This document shows, in pieces, positions 1-9,067 of a stretch of DNA of 64,000 nt. Both the position numbers and the translations under genes were made by a program. The stretch covers positions 2,976,001 to 3,040,000 of the forward strand of contig NZ_VFMR01000001.1 of assembly GCF_006715145.1 (NCBI RefSeq), in the 5' to 3' direction. The number at the start of each line of letters is the position of its first letter. The stretch's first letter is position 1. Below the pieces are notes generated by a model. That model was given only the letters and a program-made list of their open reading frames with translations, made no database searches and was not told the origin of the DNA. The DNA is from Microbacterium sp. SLBN-146. GTDB taxonomy: Bacteria > Actinomycetota > Actinomycetes > Actinomycetales > Microbacteriaceae.

Positions 1-1733
1 ACCTGACCGAGGCCGACGACATCCAGATCAAGCTCGCTCAGGGTGCCAAGCCCGGCGAGGGCGGGCAGCTGCCACCGACGAAGGTGTACCCGTGGGTCGC
101 TCGGACGCGTCACGCGACGGCCGGCGTCGGGCTCATCTCACCGCCGCCGCACCACGACATCTACTCGATCGAAGACCTCAAGCAGCTCATCTTCGACCTG
201 AAGCGAGCCAACCCGGGCGCCCGTGTGCACGTCAAGCTCGTGAGCCAGTCCGGAATCGGGGCCGTCGCTGCAGGAACCGCGAAGGCACTCGCCGATGTCA
301 TCCTCATCTCGGGCCACGACGGCGGAACGGGAGCGAGTCCGCTCAACTCCCTGAAGCACGCGGGCACCCCGTGGGAACTCGGACTCGCCGAGACGCAGCA
401 GACGCTCATGCTCAACGGCATGCGCGACCGTGTCGTGGTGCAGGTGGACGGACAGCTCAAGACCGGCCGCGACGTCGTGATCGGCGCGCTGCTCGGCGCC
501 GAGGAGTTCGGCTTCGCGACGGCACCGCTCGTCGTGGAGGGCTGCATCATGATGCGGGTCTGCCACCTCGACACGTGCCCTGTCGGCGTCGCGACCCAGA
601 ACCCCACGCTGCGTGCCCGGTTCACGGGCAAGCCCGAGTTCGTCGTGAACTTCATGGAGTTCATCGCCGAAGAGGTGCGCGAGCTGCTTGCGGAACTCGG
701 CTATCGGTCGCTCGACGAGATCATCGGCCGGACCGATCTGCTCGACGTCGACGGTGCCGTGCGCCACTGGAAGGCGAGCGGTCTCAATCTCGGCCCCGTC
801 CTCGAGGGCCCGCCCTTCGCCGAGGACGAGCCGCGACGCAACATGCGCTCGCAGCAGCACGAACTCGAGGAGCACTTCGACGTGCAGCTCATCGAGCGAG
901 CGGCCGGTGTCATCGCCGACGGTGGACACATCGTCATCGATCTCCCGATCCGCAACACGGAGCGCGCCGTCGGAACGATGCTCGGTCACCACGTGACACG
1001 GGCGCACGGCGAGAACGGCCTGCAGTCCGGTTCCATCGAGGTCAACCTGACGGGCTCGGCGGGACAGTCGTTCGGCGCCTTCATGCCGGCGGGAATCACG
1101 CTGCGACTGGAGGGGGACTCGAACGACTACGTCGGGAAGGGTCTCTCCGGTGGTCAGATCGTCGTCCGTCCTCCGCGCACCGCGACCTTCGAGGCATCCG
1201 AGAACGTCATCGCCGGAAACGTCATCGGTTATGGCGCGACGCAGGGAACGATGTTCCTGAGCGGCGTCGTGGGGGAGCGGTTCTTCGTCCGCAACTCCGG
1301 TGCGACGGCCGTCGTCGAGGGAGTGGGCGACCACGCCCTCGAGTACATGACCGGTGGTCTCGCGGTGATCCTCGGAACCACGGGACGCAACCTCGGTGCC
1401 GGAATGTCGGGCGGAACGGCATACATCTACAAGCTCGACCCGGACCTGGTCAACCGCGAAGCGCTCGCGAACGGCGAGCTCGAACTCGGGCCGCTGGGCT
1501 CCGGCGATGCCGAGATGCTCCGCGACCTGTTGACCCAGCACGTCGGCGAGACCGACTCGCGTCTCGCGGCCTCGCTCCTGGAGAACTTCGAGGCCGAGGT
1601 CGACAACTTCGTGCGGGTCATGCCGCGCGACTACGCCGCCGTGCTCCTCACGCGTCAGGAGGCGGCAGCAGAAGGACTCGACCCCGATGGGGATGTCGTG
1701 TGGAACAGGATTCTGGAGGTGACGGGTGGCTGA
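1..1733 (+). CDS. gltB: Glutamate synthase large subunit, 3' part only
   Basis: The gene enters the window already open (frame begins at base 3), so the glutaminase domain and most of the FMN domain lie upstream. What remains is the end of the FMN/2-oxoglutarate barrel, with the motif [17 protein letters not shown], the 3Fe-4S ligands in [16 protein letters not shown] (C-x5-C-x4-C), and the whole C-terminal glycine-rich beta-helix domain. The enzyme makes two glutamates from glutamine and 2-oxoglutarate using electrons passed on by GltD. The stop overlaps the gltD start by 8 bases, so the two are co-translated. The identity is certain. The 5' truncation is only the window edge. Confidence 0.97.
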   Translation, partial: LTEADDIQIKLAQGAKPGEGGQLPPTKVYPWVARTRHATAGVGLISPPPHHDIYSIEDLKQLIFDLKRANPGARVHVKLVSQSGIGAVAAGTAKALADVILISGHDGGTGASPLNSLKHAGTPWELGLAETQQTLMLNGMRDRVVVQVDGQLKTGRDVVIGALLGAEEFGFATAPLVVEGCIMMRVCHLDTCPVGVATQNPTLRARFTGKPEFVVNFMEFIAEEVRELLAELGYRSLDEIIGRTDLLDVDGAVRHWKASGLNLGPVLEGPPFAEDEPRRNMRSQQHELEEHFDVQLIERAAGVIADGGHIVIDLPIRNTERAVGTMLGHHVTRAHGENGLQSGSIEVNLTGSAGQSFGAFMPAGITLRLEGDSNDYVGKGLSGGQIVVRPPRTATFEASENVIAGNVIGYGATQGTMFLSGVVGERFFVRNSGATAVVEGVGDHALEYMTGGLAVILGTTGRNLGAGMSGGTAYIYKLDPDLVNREALANGELELGPLGSGDAEMLRDLLTQHVGETDSRLAASLLENFEAEVDNFVRVMPRDYAAVLLTRQEAAAEGLDPDGDVVWNRILEVTGG

Positions 1734-3192
1734 CCCCAAGGGCTTTCTCAAGACGACAGAGCGTGAACTGCCGCCGCGTCGACCGGTCCCCGTGCGGATC
1801 ATGGACTGGAAAGAGGTCTACGAGCCGGGCGACTCGGCGGTGCTGCGCCGTCAGGCGGGGCGCTGCATGGACTGCGGAGTGCCGTTCTGCCACAAGGGAT
1901 GCCCGCTCGGCAACCTGATCCCCGAGTGGAACGATCTCACGTGGCGCGGCGAGGGCCGCGCAGCGAGTGAGCGCCTGCACGCGACGAACAACTTCCCCGA
2001 GTTCACGGGTCGGCTGTGCCCCGCACCGTGCGAGAGCTCGTGCGTGCTCGGCATCAACCAGCCCGCCGTCACGATCAAGCAGATCGAGGTGTCGATCGCC
2101 GACGAGGCGTTCTCGAACGGATGGATCGAGCCCGAGCCGCCCGGACGCCTGACGGGGAAGACCGTCGCCGTCGTGGGATCGGGACCCGCCGGACTCGCCG
2201 CCGCGCAGCAGCTCACGCGCGCCGGCCACACCGTCGCGGTGTTCGAACGGGACGATCGCATCGGCGGCCTCCTTCGGTATGGGATCCCCGACTTCAAGAT
2301 GGAGAAGAAGCACCTCGAGGCGCGGCTTCGCCAGATGCAGGACGAAGGCACGCGTTTCCGCGCGGGTGTGGAGATCGGCAAGGACATCTCCTGGAGCGAC
2401 CTGCGCGCTCGCTACGACGCCGTCGTCGTCGCGACGGGCGCGACGGTGCCGCGTGATCTGCCGATCCCGGGCCGCGACCTCGCGGGCGTGCACTTCGCGA
2501 TGGAGTACCTCGTCGAATCGAATCGAGCCGTCGCGGGCGACACCGTCCCCCACCAGATCTCCGCAGAGGGCAAGCACGTCATCGTCATCGGCGGAGGTGA
2601 CACCGGCGCCGACTGCATCGGCACCGCACACCGCCACGGGGCCTTGAGCGTGACGAACCTCGCCATCGGCAAGCAGCCGCCGGCGGAGCGTCCGGAGCAC
2701 CAGCCGTGGCCCATGACGCCGACGCTGTTCGAAGTGGCCTCGGCGCACGAAGAGGGCGGCGAACGGTCGTTCCTCGCCTCGACGGTCGAGTTCCTCGCCA
2801 ACGACGCCGGCGAAGTCCGCGCTCTGCGCGTCGCCGAGACGGAGTTCGTCGACGGGCGCCGCGTTCCCAAGAGCGGAACAGAGCGAGAGATCCCCGCCGA
2901 CCTCGTGCTCATCGCCATGGGCTTCACCGGCCCGGAGCAGGCCTTCATGTCGGACCAGATCGGCTCGCAGTTCACCGACCGGGGCAACCTGCGCCGCGAC
3001 GACGACTACCAGACCTCGACACCCGGCGTCTTCGTGGCGGGTGACGCCGGCCGCGGCCAGTCGCTCATCGTGTGGGCGATCGCCGAGGGTCGTGCCGTCG
3101 CCGCCAGCGTCGACGCCCACCTGATGGGCGAGACCGAACTGCCATCTCCTGTTCGCCCGAACGACCTCGCGATCGGTCTTCAGCCCGCGTAG
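1726..3192 (+). CDS. gltD: Glutamate synthase small subunit (NADPH-dependent)
   Basis: This 488-residue protein feeds NADPH electrons through FAD and iron-sulfur clusters to GltB. Cluster cysteines are visible at residues 47, 50, 55 and 59 ([13 protein letters not shown]) and 98, 102 and 106 (CPAPCESSC). The FAD-binding loop [13 protein letters not shown] lies near residues 147-159, the NADPH-binding loop [13 protein letters not shown] near 285, and the second FAD segment is [11 protein letters not shown]. Length matches the family. The GTG start at 1726 has a GGAGG ribosome site 6 bases upstream, inside the end of gltB. Confidence 0.97.
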   Translation: MADPKGFLKTTERELPPRRPVPVRIMDWKEVYEPGDSAVLRRQAGRCMDCGVPFCHKGCPLGNLIPEWNDLTWRGEGRAASERLHATNNFPEFTGRLCPAPCESSCVLGINQPAVTIKQIEVSIADEAFSNGWIEPEPPGRLTGKTVAVVGSGPAGLAAAQQLTRAGHTVAVFERDDRIGGLLRYGIPDFKMEKKHLEARLRQMQDEGTRFRAGVEIGKDISWSDLRARYDAVVVATGATVPRDLPIPGRDLAGVHFAMEYLVESNRAVAGDTVPHQISAEGKHVIVIGGGDTGADCIGTAHRHGALSVTNLAIGKQPPAERPEHQPWPMTPTLFEVASAHEEGGERSFLASTVEFLANDAGEVRALRVAETEFVDGRRVPKSGTEREIPADLVLIAMGFTGPEQAFMSDQIGSQFTDRGNLRRDDDYQTSTPGVFVAGDAGRGQSLIVWAIAEGRAVAASVDAHLMGETELPSPVRPNDLAIGLQPA

Positions 3193-3238
3193 GCTGAGCC
3201 CGGCCCTTCGCCACCCAACCCACTGGAAGAAAGCACGG

Positions 3239-4681
3239 ATGAGACGCGCAAAAATCGTCGCCACCCTAGGTCCCGCCACATCGACGTACGAGATGGTTCG
3301 AGCCATCATCGACGCGGGAGTGGATGTCGCTCGGTTCAACCTGAGCCACGGTGACTACTCGGTCCACGACAACAACTTCGCCAACGTGCGCAAGGCCGCA
3401 GACGACGCCGGTCGTCCCGTCGCGATTCTCGTGGATCTGCAGGGACCGAAGATCCGGCTCGGCAAGTTCGAGAACGGTCCCCACTTCCTCGCGGTCGGCG
3501 ACATCTTCAAGATCACCGTCGAGGACATCCTCGGCACCAAGGAGATCGTCTCGACGACGTTCAAGGGCCTCCCGCACGACGTCAAGCCGGGCGACTTCCT
3601 GCTCATTGACGACGGCAAGGTCCGCGTCCAGGTGCTCGAGACCGACGGAACGGTCGTGACGACCGAGGTCATCGTGGCGGGTCCCGTCTCGAACAACAAG
3701 GGCATCAACCTGCCCGGTGTGGCCGTCAACGTCCCGGCCCTTTCCGACAAGGACGAGGCAGACCTCCGCTGGGGCCTCCGTGCCGGCGCAGACCTCATCG
3801 CGCTCTCCTTCGTGCGCGACGCCAAGGACGTCCAGCGCGTCCACGTGATCATGGCCGAAGAGGGGCGTCACGTCCCCGTCATCGCGAAGATCGAGAAGCC
3901 CCAGGCTGTCGACAACCTCGAAGAGATCATCGACGCCTTCGACGGCATCATGGTCGCCCGCGGCGACCTGGGTGTCGAGCTTCCGCTCGAGGCCGTTCCG
4001 ATCGTGCAGAAGCGCGCCGTCGAACTGTGCCGTCGCATGGCCAAGCCCGTCATCGTCGCAACCCAGATGCTCGAGTCGATGATCGACAACCCGGTGCCCA
4101 CCCGCGCCGAGACGAGCGACGTCGCCAACGCCGTCCTCGACGGCGCGGACGCCGTCATGCTGTCGGGCGAGACGAGCGTCGGGAAGTACCCCGTCGTCGT
4201 CGTCGAGACGATGGCGCGCATCGTCGCCTCGACCGAAGAGCACGGCCTCGAGCGCATCCAGCCGCTCAACGCGAAGCCGCGCACACAGGGTGGCGCCATC
4301 ACGCTCGCAGCCCTCGAAGTGGCGGAGTTCGTCGAGGCGAAGTACCTCTGCATCTTCACCGAGTCGGGCGACACCGCGCGCCGCATGTCGCGGCTGCGTC
4401 CGCGGATCCCCATGATCGGCTTCGCACCGGATCCGGCGATCCGTCGCCGCATGGCGCTCACGTGGGGTGTCCAGTCGACGATCGTCGAGCATGTCGCGCA
4501 CACCGATCGGATGTTCATCCAGGTCGACGACTACTTCCTCGCCAACGACCTCGCTCAGGTCGGTGACAAGGTCGTCGTCATCTCGGGTTCTCCTCCCGGA
4601 ATCATCGGATCGACCAACGACATCCGCATCCACAAGATCGGAGACGCGGTGCACGGCAAGGCGCCGATCTACCGCGAGTAA
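3239..4681 (+). CDS. pyk: Pyruvate kinase
   Basis: This 480-residue enzyme catalyses the last step of glycolysis, phosphoenolpyruvate plus ADP to pyruvate plus ATP. It starts MRRAKIVATLGPA. Other signatures are ARFNLSHGDY (substrate and cation site), the catalytic-lysine signature IAKIEKPQAVDNLEEI, MVARGDLGVELP and ATQMLESM, followed by the C-terminal effector domain. The ATG is preceded by GGAAGAAAG. A TAGGCT -10-like box at 3190-3195, overlapping the gltD stop codon, could give pyk its own transcript. A strong hairpin follows the gene. Confidence 0.97.
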   Translation: MRRAKIVATLGPATSTYEMVRAIIDAGVDVARFNLSHGDYSVHDNNFANVRKAADDAGRPVAILVDLQGPKIRLGKFENGPHFLAVGDIFKITVEDILGTKEIVSTTFKGLPHDVKPGDFLLIDDGKVRVQVLETDGTVVTTEVIVAGPVSNNKGINLPGVAVNVPALSDKDEADLRWGLRAGADLIALSFVRDAKDVQRVHVIMAEEGRHVPVIAKIEKPQAVDNLEEIIDAFDGIMVARGDLGVELPLEAVPIVQKRAVELCRRMAKPVIVATQMLESMIDNPVPTRAETSDVANAVLDGADAVMLSGETSVGKYPVVVVETMARIVASTEEHGLERIQPLNAKPRTQGGAITLAALEVAEFVEAKYLCIFTESGDTARRMSRLRPRIPMIGFAPDPAIRRRMALTWGVQSTIVEHVAHTDRMFIQVDDYFLANDLAQVGDKVVVISGSPPGIIGSTNDIRIHKIGDAVHGKAPIYRE

Positions 4682-4698
4682 GACACGGGTCTGTTGCA

Positions 4699-4734
4699 CG
4701 ACGGCCGCGCTCGGTACGCTGAGCGCGGCCGTCG
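4699..4734 (+). terminator. Transcription terminator after pyk
   Basis: Perfect 14-bp stem (4699-4712 with 4721-4734, arm CGACGGCCGCGCTC) around the 8-base loop GGTACGCT. It starts 18 bases after the pyk stop. There is no long T-run, as is usual for high-GC actinobacterial terminators. Confidence 0.8.
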
Positions 4735-4767
4735 GCGTTCACGGCGGCGTGTCGAAAGGACCCGGCC

Positions 4768-5148
4768 ATGTGGGACATCTTCTGGCTCATGCTCTGGTTC
4801 GCCTACTTGACGGCCTACATCTACGTCGTGGTGCTGATCATCAGCGACCTCTTCCGCGACACCGCGCTGAGTGGATGGTGGAAGGCGGTGTGGATCGTCT
4901 TCCTGGTGTTCGTCCCCTTCCTCACGGCCCTCGTCTACCTCGTTGCGCGCGGGAGCGGCATCGCCGATCGAGCGGGTCGGGGGCGTGGCGTGGTCGCTGA
5001 AGCGGACGACTACCGGCCTCGGGCATCAGCGAGCCCCTCGGAGGACATCGCGCAGGCGAAGGCGCTGCTGGATGCCGGGACGATCAGCCAGGGCGAGTTC
5101 GAAGCCCTCAAGAGCAAGGCCCTCGGAAACCAGTACTTCGGAGCATGA
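4768..5148 (+). CDS. Small membrane protein with PLDc_N-like and SHOCT domains
   Basis: 126 residues. Two transmembrane helices fill the N-terminal half (about residues 4-28 and 38-60), in the pattern of the phospholipase-D N-terminal membrane domain. After a charged linker, the C-terminal 30 residues (DIAQAKALLDAGTISQGEFE) form a SHOCT motif, a short helix pair thought to mediate oligomer contacts. No catalytic residues are present. The protein is common in actinobacteria and its function is unknown. A GTCGAAAGGA ribosome site precedes the ATG. Confidence 0.8.
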   Translation: MWDIFWLMLWFAYLTAYIYVVVLIISDLFRDTALSGWWKAVWIVFLVFVPFLTALVYLVARGSGIADRAGRGRGVVAEADDYRPRASASPSEDIAQAKALLDAGTISQGEFEALKSKALGNQYFGA

Positions 5149-5156
5149 ATCGATCG

Positions 5157-5239
5157 TGCCGGTGGTGGGAGTCGAACCCACACGCCCTTGCGGGCAACCG
5201 AGTTTGAGTCGGTCGCGTCTGCCATTCCGCCACACCGGC
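5157..5239 (-). tRNA. tRNA-Leu(CAA)
   Basis: Read on the minus strand, the 83-base sequence folds as a class II tRNA. The acceptor stem is GCCGGTG/CACCGGC with discriminator A, the anticodon stem ACCGA/TCGGT encloses the loop CTCAAAC (anticodon CAA), there is a long variable arm TGCCCGCAAGGGCG, and the T-arm contains GGTTCGACTCC. It reads UUG leucine codons. CCA is not encoded. Confidence 0.95.
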
Positions 5240-5284
5240 GCACGTGTCATCGACGATACCGCAGGAAGTTCGCGACGCTGGCCG

Positions 5285-5296
5285 TAGGATGTACGA
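5285..5296 (+). promoter_or_regulatory. -10 box for leaderless pdtaR
   Basis: TAGGAT (5285-5290) then 6 bases before the GTG at 5297, so transcription should begin at or within a base of the start codon. No ribosome site lies between. Confidence 0.6.
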
Positions 5297-5905
5297 GTGA
5301 CTGAGCAGGAACAGACCCCGTCTTCAGCCCCCCGCCGCGTCGTCGTGGCCGAGGACGAATCCCTCATCCGACTCGACATCGTCGAGATCCTCCGAGACAA
5401 CGGCTTCGATGTCGTGGGCGAAGCGGGTGACGGCGAGACCGCCGTGCAGCTCGCGACCGAGCTCCGACCCGACCTCGTCATCATGGACGTCAAGATGCCC
5501 CAGCTCGACGGCATCTCCGCCGCCGAGAAGCTCAGCAAGAACCACATCGCCCCCGTCGTGCTGCTGACGGCCTTCAGCCAGAAGGAGCTCGTGGAGCGCG
5601 CGAGCGAGGCCGGCGCACTGGCTTACGTCGTGAAGCCCTTCACGCCGAACGACCTGCTTCCCGCGATCGAGATCGCTCTGGCGCGCTACGAGCAGATCAT
5701 CACGCTCGAGGCCGAGGTCGCCGACATGGTCGAGCGCTTCGAGACGCGCAAGCTCGTAGACCGTGCGAAGGGCCTCCTCAACGAGAAGATGGGCCTCAGC
5801 GAGCCCGAGGCGTTCCGCTGGATCCAGAAGGCGTCCATGGATCGCCGACTGACGATGCAGGACGTCGCGAAGGCCATCATCGAGCAGCTCGCGCCCAAGA
5901 AGTAA
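5297..5905 (+). CDS. pdtaR: ANTAR-domain response regulator (PdtaR family)
   Basis: 202 residues. The N-terminal receiver domain carries the acidic pocket AEDE (residues 19-22), phospho-acceptor Asp64 in VIMDVKMP, Thr91 and Lys113 (VVKPF). The C-terminal half (about 140-200) is an ANTAR RNA-binding domain with LVDRAKGLLNEKMGLSEPEA. Proteins of this family bind paired hairpins in mRNA leaders when phosphorylated and prevent termination. The closest described relative is M. tuberculosis Rv1626, whose kinase PdtaS is normally encoded elsewhere, as it seems to be here. The gene ends directly against the convergent thioesterase with no spacer. Confidence 0.93.
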   Translation: MTEQEQTPSSAPRRVVVAEDESLIRLDIVEILRDNGFDVVGEAGDGETAVQLATELRPDLVIMDVKMPQLDGISAAEKLSKNHIAPVVLLTAFSQKELVERASEAGALAYVVKPFTPNDLLPAIEIALARYEQIITLEAEVADMVERFETRKLVDRAKGLLNEKMGLSEPEAFRWIQKASMDRRLTMQDVAKAIIEQLAPKK

Positions 5906-6343
5906 TCAGGCGCGTCCGCTCGGCAGGTCGCGGATCATGTTCGTGATGCGGATGGTCGAGCAGCGGCGACCCTGGTCGTCCGTCACCACGATCTCGTGGA
6001 CAGTCATCGACCGCCCGAGATGAATCGGCGTGCAGACACCCGTCACGATGCCGGATGTCGCGGACCGGGTGTGCGTGGCATTGATGTCGACGCCGACAGC
6101 GAGCCGACCTTCTCCGGCGTGCAGGTTGGCGGCCATCGAGCCGAGTGATTCGCCGAGCACGACGTATGCGCCTCCGTGGAGGAGACCCACGGGCTGCGTG
6201 TTCCCCTCGACGGGCATCGTGGCAACGCACCGATCGACCGCGAACTCGGTGAACTCCATGCCCATCTTCTCGGCGAGAGCACCCATTCCACGACGTGCGG
6301 CCCATTCGAGGCCCGGTGCATCGGAGGGGGAGGTCGCGCTCAT
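5906..6343 (-). CDS. Hotdog-fold thioesterase (PaaI family)
   Basis: 145 residues with one hotdog domain. The motif VGLLHGGAYVVLGESLGSMAA contains the conserved HGG and the catalytic Glu of the PaaI/DUF4442 type, which hydrolyses aromatic or medium-chain acyl-CoA. The natural substrate cannot be read from sequence. The start MSATSPSDAPG at 6343 is chosen over an upstream ATG at 6403, because the longer form would run into the polA promoter and adds a low-complexity extension. The gene is transcribed away from polA. Confidence 0.85.
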   Translation of the reverse strand: MSATSPSDAPGLEWAARRGMGALAEKMGMEFTEFAVDRCVATMPVEGNTQPVGLLHGGAYVVLGESLGSMAANLHAGEGRLAVGVDINATHTRSATSGIVTGVCTPIHLGRSMTVHEIVVTDDQGRRCSTIRITNMIRDLPSGRA

Positions 6344-6375
6344 CGGTCTCGCTCTCGACTGTCGGAGGCCCTGAC

Positions 6376-6387
6376 TAAAGTGGCAGG
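6376..6387 (+). promoter_or_regulatory. -10 box for leaderless polA
   Basis: TAAAGT (6376-6381) with 6 bases to the GTG at 6388. The same AT-rich patch read on the other strand (ACTTTA) may serve the divergent thioesterase. Confidence 0.5.
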
Positions 6388-9027
6388 GTGACGGACTCCG
6401 CAAAGCCTACCCTTCTCGTCGTCGACGGCCATTCCCTGGCCTACCGTGCGTTCTTCGCCCTGCCTGTCGACAACTTCACGACGAAGGACGGGCAGCACAC
6501 GAACGGCATCTACGGCTTCCTGGCGATGCTGATCAACCTCATCAAGGCCGAGAAGCCGACGCACCTGGCCGTCGCGTTCGATACGTCGCGCCAGTCCTTC
6601 CGCACGCGCGAGTACAGCGAGTACAAGGCGAATCGGTCAGAGACGCCGTCAGAGTTCAAGGGCCAGATCCCGCTCCTGCAGGACTGCCTCGCGGCGATGA
6701 GCATCGAGGTGCTGAGCCAAGAAGACATCGAAGCCGACGACATCCTCGCGACGCTCGCGACGCAGGGTGCCGAACAGGGCTACACCGTGCTCGTGTGTTC
6801 CGGCGACCGTGACACCATCCAGCTCGTCAATGACGACGTCACGCTCCTCTACCCGAACGTCCAGGGTGTGTCGCAGCTCAAGCGCTACGACCGCGAGGCC
6901 GTCATCGAGCGCTACGGCGTGACGCCCGAGCAGTATCCCGACATCGCCGCGCTCGTGGGCGAGACGAGCGACAACCTCCCGGGAGTCCCCAAGGTCGGAG
7001 AGAAGACCGCCGTCAAGTGGCTCACGCAGTTCGGCTCCCTCGATGCCCTCATCGAAGGCGCCGACTCCATCAAGGGCGTCGTCGGCGGCAATCTCCGCGA
7101 CCACATCGACGATGTGCGGCGCAATCGCCAGCTCAACCGGTTACTGCGTGATGTCGAGCTCCCCGTGGCGATCTCGGATCTCGAGGTCAAGCCGATGGAC
7201 GCTCAAGCCGTACGCGACATCTTCGCGCGTCTCGAGTTCAAGACCCTCATCCCGCGTGTCGCCGAGCTCGCGGGGATCGAGCAGCAGATGGCGGCCGTCA
7301 CGAGTGCCGCCGCCGTCACGGCGCCTGTCGCGGCGGAACTCAGCGCCGATCAGCTCACAGAGTGGCTCGAGCGGGCCGAAGGCGACATCGGGGTCACGAT
7401 CACGGTCGCGGGAGGCACCCCCCAGCGGGTAGGCCTCGCCGCGGGTGACACGGCGGTCGAAGTGTCCTGGACGCCCGAGACGGCGGCGTCCCTCGGTCCA
7501 TGGCTCGCGTCCGACGCGCAGAAGATCTTCAGCGACGCCAAGCCGCAGATCAAGGCCCTTGCCCGGTCGGGGATCCGCACCCGCGGTCTGGGGTTCGACA
7601 CCGTCGTCGCCGGGTGGCTCCTGCGGCCCAGCTTCCCCGACAAGACCCTCGCCGACCTTGTCGACCGCTACCTCGATGAGCGACTGCCCGAGGCCGATCC
7701 GACGCAGCTCGTGCCCGAGACGGAAGGCGCGACACCGGGACAGTTGTCCTGGTACGCGCTCCGCGTCGCCGAGGCCCAGCGCGCCGAGATGGCGCCGAGC
7801 GTCGAGCGGGTCCTGACCGAGATCGAGCTGCCGACTCTCACGACGCTGGCAGACATGGAGCTCGCCGGCGTCGCGGTATCCCACGACACACTGTCGACGT
7901 TCTCCCGCGAGCTGGGCGAGCGCGCCGACGCGATCGCGCGCGAGGCGTACGCGACGATCGGTCGCGAAGTGAACCTGGGGTCACCCAAGCAGCTGCAAGA
8001 GGTCCTTTTCGACGAGCTCGAGCTGCCCAAGACACGCAAGACGAAGACGGGATACTCGACCGACGCGGCGGTGCTCGCCGACCTGCAGGAGACCAATCCG
8101 CATCCCTTCCTGAACCAGCTGCTGCAGCATCGCGAAGCCACGAAGCTCCGACAGATCATCGAGTCGCTCGATGCCGCGATCGCCGCGGACGGGCGCATTC
8201 GCACGACCTATGTCCAGACCGGGAGTCAGACCGGCCGACTGTCGAGCACCGACCCGAACCTGCAGAACATTCCGATCCGCACGGAGGAAAGCCGCCGCAT
8301 CCGCTCGGCGTTCGAAGTGGGTTCGGGCTACGAGACGCTCCTGACCGCCGACTATTCGCAGATCGAGATGCGGATCATGGCGCACCTGTCGGAGGACCCG
8401 GGGTTGGTCGAGGCATTCAACTCGGGCGAAGATCTCCACCGCTTCGTCGGCGCGCGTGTCTTCGGGGTCGATCCGTCCGATGTCACGTCGCAGATGCGCA
8501 CGAAGGTCAAGGCGATGTCCTACGGTCTCGTCTACGGTCTCTCCGCCTTCGGCCTGTCGAAGCAGCTGAGGATCGAGCAGTCCGAGGCGAAGCAGCTCAT
8601 GATGGAGTACTTCGCGCGGTTCGGAGCGGTTCGCGACTACCTCCGTTCTTCCGTCGAACAGGCTCGGATCGACGGCTACACCGAGACGATCTTCGGACGC
8701 CGACGGCCGTTCCCCGACCTCGCGAGCCCCAACCGCGTGCTCCGCGAGAACGCGGAACGCGCGGCCCTGAACGCCCCGATCCAGGGCAGCGCCGCCGACA
8801 TCATGAAGATCGCGCTCTTCCACATCCACGACGACTTCACCGCGGCAGGACTGCAATCCCGCGTCCTCCTGCAGATCCACGACGAACTCGTCGTGGAGGT
8901 CGCCGCGGGGGAGTGGGATGCCGCCGAGCGGATCGTTCGTGAGCGCATGGGGGACGCCGCGGAGCTCTCGGTTCCGCTCGATGTCCAGATCGGGCGCGGG
9001 GCGAACTGGAACGACGCCGGCCACTGA
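6388..9027 (+). CDS. polA: DNA polymerase I
   Basis: 879 residues. The N-terminal 5'-3' exonuclease domain (about 1-300) has VVDGHSLAYRAFF, the acidic EADDI and the helix-hairpin-helix segment GETSDNLPGVPKVGEKTA. The central exonuclease-fold region (about 310-490) lacks the DEDD residues, so proofreading is probably absent, as is usual for actinobacterial PolA. The polymerase domain has motif A (DYSQIEMRIMAHLS), motif B (RTKVKAMSYGLVYGLSAFG) and motif C (QIHDELVVE). The enzyme removes RNA primers and fills repair gaps. GTG start. Confidence 0.97.
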   Translation: MTDSAKPTLLVVDGHSLAYRAFFALPVDNFTTKDGQHTNGIYGFLAMLINLIKAEKPTHLAVAFDTSRQSFRTREYSEYKANRSETPSEFKGQIPLLQDCLAAMSIEVLSQEDIEADDILATLATQGAEQGYTVLVCSGDRDTIQLVNDDVTLLYPNVQGVSQLKRYDREAVIERYGVTPEQYPDIAALVGETSDNLPGVPKVGEKTAVKWLTQFGSLDALIEGADSIKGVVGGNLRDHIDDVRRNRQLNRLLRDVELPVAISDLEVKPMDAQAVRDIFARLEFKTLIPRVAELAGIEQQMAAVTSAAAVTAPVAAELSADQLTEWLERAEGDIGVTITVAGGTPQRVGLAAGDTAVEVSWTPETAASLGPWLASDAQKIFSDAKPQIKALARSGIRTRGLGFDTVVAGWLLRPSFPDKTLADLVDRYLDERLPEADPTQLVPETEGATPGQLSWYALRVAEAQRAEMAPSVERVLTEIELPTLTTLADMELAGVAVSHDTLSTFSRELGERADAIAREAYATIGREVNLGSPKQLQEVLFDELELPKTRKTKTGYSTDAAVLADLQETNPHPFLNQLLQHREATKLRQIIESLDAAIAADGRIRTTYVQTGSQTGRLSSTDPNLQNIPIRTEESRRIRSAFEVGSGYETLLTADYSQIEMRIMAHLSEDPGLVEAFNSGEDLHRFVGARVFGVDPSDVTSQMRTKVKAMSYGLVYGLSAFGLSKQLRIEQSEAKQLMMEYFARFGAVRDYLRSSVEQARIDGYTETIFGRRRPFPDLASPNRVLRENAERAALNAPIQGSAADIMKIALFHIHDDFTAAGLQSRVLLQIHDELVVEVAAGEWDAAERIVRERMGDAAELSVPLDVQIGRGANWNDAGH

Positions 9028-9055
9028 CCCGGTGGTCGTGCGACGGCGAGTTGCC

Positions 9056-9067
9056 TAGGCTCGTCGT
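9056..9067 (+). promoter_or_regulatory. -10 box for leaderless DUF885 gene
   Basis: TAGGCT (9056-9061) followed by 6 bases and the ATG at 9068. Confidence 0.6.

Noticed and set aside
5157..5239. tRNA-Leu(CAA) considered as an integration site for a mobile island
   Set aside because: No integrase, no repeated tRNA fragment and no shift in gene character on either side.
7320..7860. PolA 3'-5' exonuclease domain considered active
   Set aside because: The region has the fold length but no DEDD carboxylates, so proofreading was not annotated.
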